Shown one piece after another: positions 26,412 to 35,124 of a stretch of DNA of 64,000 bases. The notes beneath the pieces are model-generated. The model had not been told where the DNA came from. It did not search any database and was given only the letters and a program-made list of their open reading frames with translations. Position 1 is the first letter of the stretch. Each line of letters opens with the position of its first letter. The DNA is from CAVPTL01 sp963729195. GTDB lineage: Bacteria > Actinomycetota > Thermoleophilia > Gaiellales > JAICJC01. The stretch is taken from the NCBI GenBank assembly GCA_963729195.1, contig CAVSNF010000027.1, positions 62,001-126,000 on the forward strand. Direction: 5' to 3'. Made by a program: the position numbers and the translations under genes.

Positions 26412-27912
26412 GTGAGCGAGATCGCGTTTACCGGCGGGCGGATTCTGGCCATGGACGATCGCCTGCCGCTGGCCGAGGCGGTGCTGATCCGGGGCGGTCG
26501 GGTGGCGGCGGTCGGCAGCGACCACGAAGTGCGGGCGGCGGCAACGTCGGCCTGCCACTTCGAGGATCTGGCCGGCCGGCATGTGATCCCCGGGATCGTG
26601 GACGGCCATTGCCACCTCGAGCTGACAGCGACTCATCTCGCCTAGGCGGTGTCGTGTCACCTGGCGACCCACCCGCTCGATCCTCGCGATCACCGCAGCG
26701 GTCGCGGCCCGCGCCGGTGAGACGCCGCCGGGGGAGTGGGTGATCGGCCGGTCGGACTTCGGGCTTCCGCTGTACGTCAACGAGCGCCGGGCGATCGAGC
26801 GGGCCGACCTGGATGCGGCCGTCCCCGACCATCCCTGCGTGGTGTTCTCAGGGCTCCACCTGTGCACCCTGAACACCCCGGCGCTACGCGTGTGCGGCCT
26901 GCTGGACGGCAGCGCGATCCTTCCCCGGGGTGCGGCCGTCGACGTTGCCAGTGGGCGGGCGAAGGAGATCTGGGATTGGCTGCCGCTGCCGACGTTCGGC
27001 CGTGAGCGGATCGCAGCGGCGATCCGCGACTCGGCCGCGAGCACTGGACGTCGCGCGGGAGTCACCACCATCGCCGAGCTTCCGTTCACGCTCGATGGGA
27101 TCGCTGCCATGCAGGATCTCCGCCGCCGCGGCGAGCTGCCGGTGAGGCTGGGGCTGTGGCTCCAGGTACCGCGCTTCGGCATGCCCGAAACGGCTGCCGG
27201 GTGCCGGGTTCGAGACCGGCTTCGGGGATGAGTGGCTCCAGCTGGGCGGGATCAAGCTGTTCGTCGACGGGATCGGGTGTGACATCTGGGGCAACCCCGA
27301 GCTCGACGTCAAGTGGACGCAGACGGAGCTGGATGCGGTGGTGCTCGTCGGCGCACCGCCGCCGGCTGCAGCTGTGGATGCACGTCGCCCCGACGGTCGA
27401 GGCGGCGGAGATGGCGCTGACCGCCGTCGAGCGCGCCCGGCACTCGTGCCGCGGACCGACCATCGCCACCGGATCGAGCACGTCGGCGACCTCCGCCCAG
27501 GCCGGCGCTGCTCGAGCGGATCGCCGCTGCCGGAGTAATTCCGGTGACGACGCCGCAGTTCACCTACAGCTAAGGCGACCTGGCGGCCGGCGAGGCGGCC
27601 ACGCCGCTTCGCAGCCTGCATGCGCTGGGGTTTCGCCCGCCGGGAAACTCCGACGCAACCGGCACGCAGGTCGAGGCGCTCAACCCCTGGCATTCGATCT
27701 GGTGCGCGCTCGCCCACGTCTCGCGGAGCGGCGTGCCGGTTGCACCAGACGAGGCGATCGATCTGTCCGCTGCCCTTCGCATGTTCACCCGCGACGCCGC
27801 GGTCGCCTGCCACATGGACGATCGCGGCATGCTCGCCCCGGGGCTTCTGGGCGACCTGGTGGTGCTCGGTGCCGATCCCTTCCAGACGCCGCCGGCCGAC
27901 CTGCCCGATCTG
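26412..27912 (+). pseudogene. Broken paralogue of the YtcJ-type amidohydrolase at 50759
   Basis: The DNA follows the intact gene at 50759-52309 almost codon by codon, from GTG (26412) through DGHCHLELTATHLA to GADPFQT near the end. A TAC codon is replaced by TAG (26643-26645, after HLELTATHLA) and another TAC by TAA (27571-27573, after QFTYS). At least five indels shift the frame between (near 26660, 27030, 27200, 27345 and 27450). The last 18 or so codons are replaced by unrelated DNA. Nonsense substitutions plus a lost 3' end mark genuine decay, not just sequencing error. Confidence 0.9.
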
Positions 27913-28182
27913 CGGTGGACAGACGGTGGAGCGATCCTTCACGAACAGGTCAGTGACGCGGTTGGTGTCGGGCGCTCGGGTCAGATTCGAGGCGGCCGAG
28001 CTGAACAGCACGTAGCGTCCGTCGGAGCTGATCGCGATCCCCTGGCTGGGGGCGTAGGCTTGGCGCCCGCCGGGGCCGGTGCTGACCCGAAAGGTGACCC
28101 CGTTGGTGCGGTCGCGCAGGAACACGTCAGCGCGGCCGTTGGTGTCCGCGGCGACGAGGTCGAACTCGAGCTGATGCTGTAA
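27913..28182 (-). pseudogene. Fragment of a TolB/PD40 beta-propeller protein
   Basis: On the minus strand an open stretch reads DVFLRDRTNGVTFRVSTGPG, then GIAISSDGRYVLFSSAASNL and VTDLFVKDRST. This is one to two PD40 propeller blades with the SSDGRYV.F signature. It has no start, signal or end: it begins near 28182 and is cut at the point where the amidohydrolase relic loses its 3' end. Two truncated genes of opposite strand therefore share one breakpoint. Confidence 0.75.
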
Positions 28183-28322
28183 AGTCGCCGCCGGCCGGGC
28201 AGTGGCTGCCGTCCGGGCTGGGTGGTAAATTGGCGTCGGCTGGCGTGCGACAACCTACTTGTAACGTCGTGCTGGTGGGGAACCCCAAGCGAACGGTTCC
28301 TGCGCAGTACCCCGCCTAACCC

Positions 28323-28553
28323 ATGCGGCCCCACGTTCTCGACCAGGACGGAGGAGACCCGTGGCTTCGTTCCGAAATTACCGACCTCTCGTGGCCCGAC
28401 GGCAATGTCGCGCTGATCGTCACCGGCGTTGTGGCCGTCGACACCGCCGAGGCATTCCAGAGGGCGCTCGAACCGGCGATCGGGATCGGGGCCCGCCAGC
28501 CGCTGATCGAGCTCACCGAGTGCCGGCTCGACGACCTGGGCACCCGGCGATGA
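28323..28553 (+). pseudogene. Truncated STAS-like domain
   Basis: 76 codons whose middle reads LSWPDGNVALIVTGVVAVDTAEAF and PLIELTECRLDDLGTRR. This is the first half of a STAS domain, stopping at the loop where the phospho-acceptor Ser would be. The first 18 residues look random. With broken genes on both sides I take it as a relic, though a short expressed protein is not excluded. Confidence 0.4.
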
Positions 28554-29101
28554 GACGATTCAAACCCGCTCGAGCGACCAGCGTGGCGCGACCCCGTTGG
28601 TCTCTCCAAACCCCGACACCCGGCTACGACGGGTCGTGGCACTCACGACGATGTTTCGCCTCTACCCGACGCTCGATGCCGCCCTGCTCTCAACTGGCTC
28701 ACTGTTCCGAGGGAGCGAAGGTTGCCAGGCGGCTCGCTTCTCGCGACCGAGCAGCGAGTCGCCGATGACCGGGGGCCGCAGAGGCGATCCGCCGCGCCGA
28801 CGCGACGCAGAACGGCCGCGCTAGTCCGAATGGCGGGCGCCAGACCGCCGAATTCCTCCACGGCCCGCTCTGCGCGGATGAGAGGTTTCGTCCGAGGCAA
28901 CATTGTCCTCACCTGCACTGAGCTTCCCACCCTCCCACGTATACCCGATCTGATAACCGTGGCTTTCGCTCGGGCGCAGTGGTTTGCAGCCCCCGCCGCG
29001 CGCCGGAACCAGCTTGACACTGCCGCCTTCGCTCGGATACGGTGGCGCTGTCATAACTACCTAGTGGGAGTAACTCTCATTCAGTGCAATCACGAGGCCC
29101 G
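28554..29101. other. Non-coding stretch, no recognisable gene
   Basis: Open frames here have no family signature, no ribosome site and atypical composition. Toward the right end a possible promoter for the citryl-CoA lyase gene is present (29014-29043). The rest looks like decayed DNA continuing from the pseudogene region. Confidence 0.5.
29014..29043 (+). promoter_or_regulatory. Possible sigma70-type promoter for the citryl-CoA lyase operon
   Basis: Perfect TTGACA (29014-29019), 18-bp spacer, weak TACGGT (29038-29043), about 60 bases upstream of the GTG at 29102. The poor -10 keeps confidence low. Confidence 0.35.
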
Positions 29102-29857
29102 GTGAGCGACCGGCCACCCCCGATCTCGACCACCGAAGGCGATGAGATCATCGTGCGCGGATACCGCCTGGCCGGCGACCTGCTGGGCAAGGTCGGTTTC
29201 ACCGAGATGTTCCTGCTGGACATGGATGGAACCATGCCCGACGCCCACCGCGTGCGGATGGTGGATGCCGTGCTGGTGGCCCTGATGGAGCATGGGATCA
29301 CGCCCAGCACACTCGCTGCCAGGCTGGTGCTGGACGGCGCCCCGGAAGCGACCCAGGGCGCGGTCGCCGCCGGGCTGCTGGCCGTGGGATCGCGATTTCT
29401 GGGGACGGTCGAGCAGTCGGCAGAGCTGCTTCAGCGGATCGTCTCGACCCCGGATGTGCCGCTCGAGCAGGCCGTGCTGGGCGAGGCCCAGCGGGTGCTC
29501 CAAGGCGGCGGGCGGCTACCCGGCCTGGGGCACAACCTGCACAGCGACGTCGACCCGCGGGTCGAGGTGTTGATCGGGATCGCCCAGCAGGAGGGATTCA
29601 GGGGCGCGCATGTGGCCGCCTTGGAGGCGCTTCAGGAGATCGGGTCGCGCGAGTCCGGCAAGCAGTTGATCATGAACGCGGCCGGGGCGATCGGGGCGAT
29701 CCTGTCCGACATGGGATACCCGCCGTCGAAGGTGAGGGGATTTGCGTTGGTGGCGCGTTCGGCCGGGGTGGTCGCCCACGTCGTCGACGAGCAGGCCCAC
29801 CCGATCGCCAGAGAAGTGTGGGTAACAGAGCACGACCGCAAAAGGAGTTCACCATGA
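29102..29857 (+). CDS. Citryl-CoA lyase / citrate synthase-like C-terminal-type protein
   Basis: 251 residues from GTG 29102. It lacks the large N-terminal domain of citrate synthase but keeps the catalytic core: the helix pair ALMEHGITPSTLAARLVLDG, and LPGLGHNLHSDVDPRVEVL with the active-site His. Stand-alone proteins of this kind are annotated as citryl-CoA lyases and cleave or condense CoA thioesters with oxo-acids. The end overlaps the RidA gene by ATGA (29854), so they are coupled. With the AMP-ligase nearby, a CoA-ester step of a degradation pathway is likely. Confidence 0.8.
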   Translation: MSDRPPPISTTEGDEIIVRGYRLAGDLLGKVGFTEMFLLDMDGTMPDAHRVRMVDAVLVALMEHGITPSTLAARLVLDGAPEATQGAVAAGLLAVGSRFLGTVEQSAELLQRIVSTPDVPLEQAVLGEAQRVLQGGGRLPGLGHNLHSDVDPRVEVLIGIAQQEGFRGAHVAALEALQEIGSRESGKQLIMNAAGAIGAILSDMGYPPSKVRGFALVARSAGVVAHVVDEQAHPIAREVWVTEHDRKRSSP

Positions 29858-30246
29858 TCGAATCTCACGCCACCGTGCCCGGGCTGGTCGATCCGACCGG
29901 GCCGTTCAGCCACGTGGTGGTCGGTACCGGTGCCAGCCTGGTCTCGATCGCCGGTCAGGTCTCGGTTGACGCGGCCGGCGAGCTGGTCGGAGCAGGCGAC
30001 GCCGGCGCCCAGGCGCGCCGCTGCCTGGAGTGCATCGACGCGGCACTTCGGGCCGTCGGCGGCGGCCCCACCGACGTGGTCAAGGTGACGGTGTTTGTCA
30101 CCGACATCGAAGACCGAGCTGCCATTGCCGAAGCCCGCCGTGCGTACTTCGGCGACCACGCTCCGGCCGCCACGATGGTCGAGGTGTCGGCGCTGGCAGT
30201 GCCCGGGTGTGTGGTCGAGATCGAGGCCACGGCCGTGCTGGCCTAG
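29854..30246 (+). CDS. RidA/YjgF/TdcF-family protein
   Basis: 130 residues. AAAGGAG precedes the ATG. The RidA fold is shown by PFSHVVVGTGASLVSIAGQVSVDAAGELVG, the segment VVKVTVFVTDIEDRAAI, and a C-terminal AVPGCVVEIEATAVLA with the conserved Glu. The strictly conserved Arg of true RidA deaminases would fall at the 'GCVVEIEA' strand (normally R-x-x-x-E), and I see no Arg there. It may therefore be a non-deaminating subgroup member acting as a pathway hydrolase. Confidence 0.82.
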   Translation: MIESHATVPGLVDPTGPFSHVVVGTGASLVSIAGQVSVDAAGELVGAGDAGAQARRCLECIDAALRAVGGGPTDVVKVTVFVTDIEDRAAIAEARRAYFGDHAPAATMVEVSALAVPGCVVEIEATAVLA

Positions 30247-30287
30247 GGCAGAACTGGTTCCCATTCCATCGAGCAGGAGCGCACGAC

Positions 30288-30614
30288 GTGCTGTATGAAC
30301 TTCGAACCTACCATGTTGTCCCGGGCAAGCTACCAGCGGTAAACGACCGCTTCGAGCGCCAAACGCTGCCGCTCTTCGCCAAGCACGGGATCAACCCCGT
30401 CGGGTTCTGGACGACCTACATCGGCCCGTCGGCGAACACCCTCACCTACATCCTGGCATGGGACAGCCTGGGCGACCGGGAAACGATCTGGAACGGCTTT
30501 GCATCTGATCCCGACTGGCTGGCCGTGCGGGCCGAGACCGAGCGCGACGGCGCCCTGATCGAACGCGCCGAGAACTCGATCATGACCCCCACCGCCTACT
30601 CACGCATGAAGTGA
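30288..30614 (+). CDS. NIPSNAP-family protein
   Basis: 108 residues from GTG 30288, with AGGAG 9 bases before. Starts LYELRTYHVVPGKLPAVNDRF and continues HGINPVGFWTTYIGPSANTLTYILAWDS, the hallmark of the NIPSNAP ferredoxin-like fold found beside aromatic and amide catabolic genes. Biochemical role unknown. The TGA stop is formed by the first bases of the palindrome at 30610 (AAG|TGA), so the repeat defines the C-terminus. Confidence 0.85.
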   Translation: MLYELRTYHVVPGKLPAVNDRFERQTLPLFAKHGINPVGFWTTYIGPSANTLTYILAWDSLGDRETIWNGFASDPDWLAVRAETERDGALIERAENSIMTPTAYSRMK

Positions 30615-30643
30615 ATAATTGGTGCCAGGCACCAATTACTTCA
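30610..30643. repeat. REP-like palindrome, AATT type
   Basis: Left arm GTGAATAATTGGTGCC, central A, right arm GGCACCAATTACTTCAC (one extra base). The core is as in other copies, but the bases between core and outer arm are AATT on both sides, so they still pair. It contains the stop of the NIPSNAP gene. Confidence 0.92.
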
Positions 30644-30659
30644 CGCCGGAGCGTGGGTG

Positions 30660-30690
30660 GTGAATAACGGTGCCTGGCACCGTTATTCAC
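30660..30690. repeat. REP-like palindrome, full copy (AACG type)
   Basis: Exact 15-bp arms with central T. On the minus strand its first bases give the TGA stop of the acyl-CoA synthetase (30689-30687). With the copy at 30610 it sits between two convergent genes, each ending in its own palindrome. Confidence 0.95.
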
Positions 30691-32271
30691 CCCACGCGGC
30701 GGTCGTGGTTGCGCCACAGGTCTTCGCGCAGGTCGCGCTTGAGGACTTTGCCGGTGGGGCCGATCGGGAGGTCGGTGACAAACACGATCCGGCGCGGCTT
30801 CTTGTAGGAGGCCAATCGCGGTCGCGTCCAGGCGAGCAGATCGGCTGCGGTCACCGGATCGCCGGGGGCGGCCACCACGAACGCCACCACCGACTCACCC
30901 CAGGTGTCGTCGGGCGCTCCCACCACCGCGACCTGCTTCACCAGCGGATGTTCGGAGAGCACCCGCTCCACCTCGGACGGGTACACGTTCAGGCCGCCGG
31001 TGATCACCAGGTCGCGTTGCCGGTCCTGGAGCGTCACCAGCCCGTCGGCGTCCACCGTGGCGAGATCGCCTGACCGGTAATACCCGTCGTCGCTGGTCAC
31101 GTCGCGGGTGGCGTCCTGGTCGCGCCAGTAGCCCACCATCGCCTGGGCGCCGGCGATCAGCAGCTCACCGCCGGTTCCGGCGGCGACCTCCGCGCCATGC
31201 TCGTCCACGATCTTGACGTCCACTCCGGCAGCGGCACGGCCGGCGCTCCGAAGCGTTCTGTCATCGAGTTCGAGATAGTCCTCTGGGCGCAGCACGGTGA
31301 CCGGATGGGGCATCTCGGATGACCCGTAGATCTGGGTCAGGATCGGCCCGAACGATTCCACCGCCGAGCGAAACAGCTGGGGCGAGATCGGCGACCCGCC
31401 GAAGGTGATCTGGCGCAACTGCCGCACCGCGTCGCACACATCGGGGCCGGCGTCCAGCAGTCGATGGATGATGGTCGGCACCAGGAACGTGTGGGTGACA
31501 TGCTCGGCCCGGATGGTGGCGGCCATCAGCTCGGGATCGAACCGTGGAACCACCACGTTGCAGCCGCCCGCCGCCATCGTCGGCAGGATCTTGGCGCCGC
31601 TTCCGTGCGACAGCGGTGCCACGTGCAGATACACGGGCGAGCGATCGAACCCGCGCAGCTCGGATCCAAGCATGTTGACGCGTGCCGGCCATCCGGCCGC
31701 CCTGCGAGTGGGCCGCGCCTTTGGGCCGGCCGGTGGTGCCGCTGGTGTACAGGATGTAGCTGGGGTCGTCGGCCGATACCGTGGGAAATGACGACATCGC
31801 GGTGGCTGCCGCCAGCGCCTGCTCGTAGCCGACCGTGGTCGCCCCGCCGCCTTCCAGCCCCACCACCACTGTCAGCGCCACGGTGTCGGGAACCAGGTCG
31901 CCCATCTGCTCGAGCAGGGCCGCGGTGGTCACCACCACGGCCGCGTGCGAGTGGGAGACGATGAACGCGCACTCCTCCGCGGTCAGGCGATCACCGACGG
32001 CCACCCGGGGAACTCCGGCGCGCATGCAGGCCACGTCGCATTCGATGAACTCGAGACCGTTTGGAAGCCACATCACGACCGGACGGTCGCGGTCCGCTCC
32101 GGCTCCGGCGAAGAGCGTGCACAGCCGCGCGCTGCGCTCCGTCAGGGCGGCGTAGGTCGACCGGCGCGCTCCGTCGACCACGGCGATATTCGGCGAGAAA
32201 TAGGCAAGACTTCGTTCGACCAGCCGCTGGGCGGTGATCAACCGTTCGCTCCCTGGCTCATCCCTCACCAC
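30687..32271 (-). CDS. AMP-dependent acyl-CoA synthetase/ligase, one frameshift
   Basis: About 528 codons, ANL superfamily. Motifs in order: YILYTSGTTGRPKGAAHS (P-loop), QIYGSSEM (aromatic/ATP motif), GYYRSGDLATVDADG, and the C-terminal PTGKVLKRDLR with the catalytic Lys. It activates a carboxylic acid as acyl-AMP then acyl-CoA. The frame changes by one base near 31690, shortly after the P-loop, at a GGATGGCCGG stretch. The start overlaps the end of the upstream IclR gene by 14 bases. The stop TGA is provided by the palindrome. Confidence 0.87.
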
Positions 32272-33019
32272 CGCCCGGGCCGTCGGATCGACTCGAGTCT
32301 CCCGCCAGCCGCAGCGAGATCCGGTGGGTGCCTTCCAGGATGTTGGGGACGAATCCGCGCATGACCGAAACCGTCCAGCGCGAGCTGGGCCCAGAGATGC
32401 TCAGCGCCGCGATTGTCTGACCGCCTGCGACCACCGCGGCGGCCACACCGGACAGGCCGTGCTCCACCAGATCGGCGGTCAGCGACCAACCGTCTCGGCG
32501 GATCTGGTCGAGCCGCATCTCGAGGTCACCGCGATCCCCGGCGCTGAGTCCCAGCGAGTCGACGTAGGCCTCCAGGTCGGGAGCGGGGAAGCCGGCCAGC
32601 AGCACCTCGCCGGTGGCGCCCACGTTGATCCCCACCTCGTAGCCGACCGGTACCACCCGTCGCACCTGCCGGCGGCTCTCCACCTGGGCGATGCAGACGC
32701 GCACGTTGCGCTGGCGGATGTGCATCGAGACCGTCTCCTGGGTCAGGTCGCGCAGCTCCTCCATCACCGGCAGCGCGGCGTTGATCAGGCTGGCAGGCTG
32801 GATCGCCGACCGCGCCAGAGCCAGGAACCGGCCGCCCAGCGTGAACGGACCGTTCTCGTAGGTGCGCTCGATCAGCCCCTCCTGCTCCAGCTCTTTCACC
32901 AGCCGCGACGTGGTCGAGAGTGACAACCCGACGCGGGTGGAGATGGCGGTGGTGGTGGCGGCGACCGAGTCGTCCGCGACGGCCTCGAGGATGGCTATCA
33001 AGCGCTCTAGTGCTCGCAT
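32258..33019 (-). CDS. IclR-family transcriptional regulator (first)
   Basis: 253 residues: N-terminal winged HTH (ISTRVGLSLSTTSRLVKELEQEGLIER) and the IclR effector domain (TQETVSMHIRQRNVRVCIAQVESRRQVR, then VNVGATGEVLLAGFPA). It sits between the TPP enzyme and the acyl-CoA synthetase on the same strand. It probably controls these and perhaps the divergent SDR-hydantoinase operon, sensing an aromatic or carboxylate intermediate. Frame intact. Confidence 0.88.
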   Translation of the reverse strand: MRALERLIAILEAVADDSVAATTTAISTRVGLSLSTTSRLVKELEQEGLIERTYENGPFTLGGRFLALARSAIQPASLINAALPVMEELRDLTQETVSMHIRQRNVRVCIAQVESRRQVRRVVPVGYEVGINVGATGEVLLAGFPAPDLEAYVDSLGLSAGDRGDLEMRLDQIRRDGWSLTADLVEHGLSGVAAAVVAGGQTIAALSISGPSSRWTVSVMRGFVPNILEGTHRISLRLAGDSSRSDGPGGGEG

Positions 33020-33050
33020 TGGAGGATCCCGCCGTGTCGGTCAACCTGCA

Positions 33051-34826
33051 TCATCGGGCCGCCCCTGAGGCGCGCCGTTTGAGCACGCGCGGGTCGACAC
33101 CGGGCAGCATCTTACTGGGATCGCGGGTCACGCGAACATCCAGCAGCGTCGGTTTGGATGGCGCCAGCACCGCGGCCTCGAGCGCGCTCGTGAGCGACTC
33201 GGGGTCGTCCACCCGAATTCCCTCCCAGCCGACCTCACGCGCAATCGCCGCGTAGTCGAGCAGCGTCAGATCAGACGATTGGTAGCGCCCGTCGAGCATG
33301 TCGTGTTGGAGCGCCTTGACGTACCCCGAGGCCGCGTTGTTGACCACCACCAGCGTCAGCGGCCGGCCCACCCGCACGGCGGTCTCGAGCTCGCCCAGCG
33401 TCATGTTGAGGCCGCCGTCACCGGTCAGGGCGACCACCGGGGAGGTGTCGGGCGTCCCCAGCCGGGCGCCGATGCCGCCGGGCAATCCGTAGCCGATCGA
33501 TGCGAATCCGCGGTCGGCGACGAACCGTCGCCCGGGAGCTTTGCAGTCGTACAGCAGCCCGCCCCAGTGCGAGGCGAACCCGCCGTCGGTCACCAGCACC
33601 GACTCTGCCGGCATCACCCGGTTCAGCTCGTGCATCAGCCGCGCGACGGAGGTCGGCCGGTCGTCCGCGGTCAGCCGCGGCGTGACGTCGACCAGCCAGC
33701 GGGCCGCCCGGTCCTGCACCTCGACCTCGTAGTCGGTCAGCTGCGCGTGGATCTGGGATCGGTGCGGTGCGAGCTGCGCATGCAGATCGTCGAGCGCCAA
33801 CGCTGCGTCGCCCACCAGCCCCACCGCGACCGGCGCCGACAGGCCGATGTCGTCGGGGGAGATGTCGATGTGGATCAGCGGCACGCTCGCCGGGATCAGT
33901 GCGAACCGCTGGGTTGCGATCTCGCCCAGTTTGGTTCCCACCGCCATCAGGCAGTCGGAGGAGGCGATCAGATCGTTGGCGATCCGGGAGTACCGGCCGA
34001 ACACCCCGACCGAGAGCGGGTGCGTGCACGCGATCGCGCCCTTGCCGCTCATGGTGTGGGCGACCGGGATTCCAAACTCAGAGGCAAACTGCTCCAGGGC
34101 CGGATAGGCCTGGGAGAGGTGAATCCCTCCGCCGGCCAGGATCAGCGGGCGCCGGGCGGCCAGCAGCAGCTCGGCGGCGTCGGCGATTCCTCCGGGATCG
34201 GGCCGCGACCGCCAGCGCGGGGTGACGCCTCCGCCGGGATCGGTATGGAACTCACGTGGGTCGAATTGCCACAGTCCGTGGCAGATATCCTCGGGCACGT
34301 CCAGCACCACCGGACCCGGTCGGCCGGAGGTTGCGATCGAATACGCCCGCCGTACCAGTTCGGGGATGCGGCTGCCCACCTCGATGCGCAGAAACGCCTT
34401 GCAGGCCGGTTCCAGCAGCAGCTGCTGGCGGGCCTCCTGGGTCATGCCTTTGCCGGAGTGCTGACGATCGGTGTCGCCCACCAGCGCGATCAGGGGGATG
34501 CCGGCGTTCTTGGCTTCGACCAGGGCGGTCACCAGGTTGGTCGCCCCCGGACCCAGGGTGCCGTCGCAGATCCCCACTCGGCCGGTCACGCGCGCATACG
34601 CGTCGGCCATGAACGCGCCGCAGCGCTCGTCGTTCACCAGGTGGTGTTCCAGCCCCGCGTCGTGGATCGCCGCGTAGAAGGGCAGCAGCTGGAATCCCCC
34701 CATCCCGAAGATCGGCCCGGCCTGGTGGGCGCGCAGCATCCGCGCCAGCGCCTCGCCGCCCGAGAGCTCGACCAGTCCGGCCTCGCCGACCGGCACGGGG
34801 GTGGCGAGCTCGGTCACAGCGCGCAC
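33051..34826 (-). CDS. Thiamine-diphosphate enzyme (acetolactate synthase-like), first
   Basis: 591 residues, intact. Three-domain POX/ALS layout: N-terminal Pyr domain with the activating Glu in VNDERCGAFMADAYARVTG, central domain with LILAGGGIHLSQAYPAL, C-terminal PP domain with GDGGLNMTLGELETA followed by VNNAASGY (the GDG..NN Mg-ThDP motif). It resembles acetolactate synthase, benzoylformate decarboxylase and oxalyl-CoA decarboxylase relatives; the reaction cannot be fixed. It leads an operon with the IclR and acyl-CoA synthetase genes. Confidence 0.9.
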   Translation of the reverse strand: MRAVTELATPVPVGEAGLVELSGGEALARMLRAHQAGPIFGMGGFQLLPFYAAIHDAGLEHHLVNDERCGAFMADAYARVTGRVGICDGTLGPGATNLVTALVEAKNAGIPLIALVGDTDRQHSGKGMTQEARQQLLLEPACKAFLRIEVGSRIPELVRRAYSIATSGRPGPVVLDVPEDICHGLWQFDPREFHTDPGGGVTPRWRSRPDPGGIADAAELLLAARRPLILAGGGIHLSQAYPALEQFASEFGIPVAHTMSGKGAIACTHPLSVGVFGRYSRIANDLIASSDCLMAVGTKLGEIATQRFALIPASVPLIHIDISPDDIGLSAPVAVGLVGDAALALDDLHAQLAPHRSQIHAQLTDYEVEVQDRAARWLVDVTPRLTADDRPTSVARLMHELNRVMPAESVLVTDGGFASHWGGLLYDCKAPGRRFVADRGFASIGYGLPGGIGARLGTPDTSPVVALTGDGGLNMTLGELETAVRVGRPLTLVVVNNAASGYVKALQHDMLDGRYQSSDLTLLDYAAIAREVGWEGIRVDDPESLTSALEAAVLAPSKPTLLDVRVTRDPSKMLPGVDPRVLKRRASGAAR

Positions 34827-34984
34827 CTCCCCGGAGTCGGGAAACTGTCACTCGATCGCGAGTGAAGACAACCACCTGTTAGTACCCACAACCATTCCAC
34901 GGGAGTGAGGATAGAGAGTCGCGGTGTGAGCGTCAAGCCCCCACCGTGTCTCATCAGGCTCGTGAACTGCCGAGGATCGGGGAG

Positions 34985-35013
34985 TTGACATGCCCGGGCA
35001 CGTTCTCTAATAT
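34985..35013 (+). promoter_or_regulatory. Strong sigma70-type promoter of the SDR-hydantoinase operon
   Basis: TTGACA (34985-34990), exactly 17 bp, TAATAT (35008-35013). This is the best consensus promoter seen in the window. It lies 112 bases before the SDR start and within the divergent region facing the TPP enzyme gene. Confidence 0.8.
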
Positions 35014-35024
35014 CGCCAGATTGT

Positions 35025-35063
35025 AATCCCATGCGATGGTGTCTACTACCACTGAATGGGATT
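35025..35063. promoter_or_regulatory. 39-bp imperfect dyad just downstream of the promoter
   Basis: AATCCCAT (35025-35032) pairs with ATGGGATT (35056-35063), and TGGT (35037-35040) pairs with ACCA (35048-35051) inside a symmetric internal loop around a 7-nt loop. It begins about 12 bases after the -10, so it would cover the transcript 5' end. It could be a repressor operator or a leader hairpin. Confidence 0.6.
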
Positions 35064-35124
35064 CATCCGATGCGGACGCACCGCTGGGTGTACCTCAAGC
35101 CCCGAAAGATGGAGTGAAATCGAT

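Noticed and set aside
28643..29054. Short open frames on both strands upstream of the citryl-CoA lyase gene
   Set aside because: No ribosome sites, no recognisable family, composition like random GC-rich DNA.
30610..30690. CRISPR array made of short palindromic repeats
   Set aside because: Only two unlike palindromes 16 bp apart, no regular spacers, no leader or cas genes; other copies are kilobases apart.
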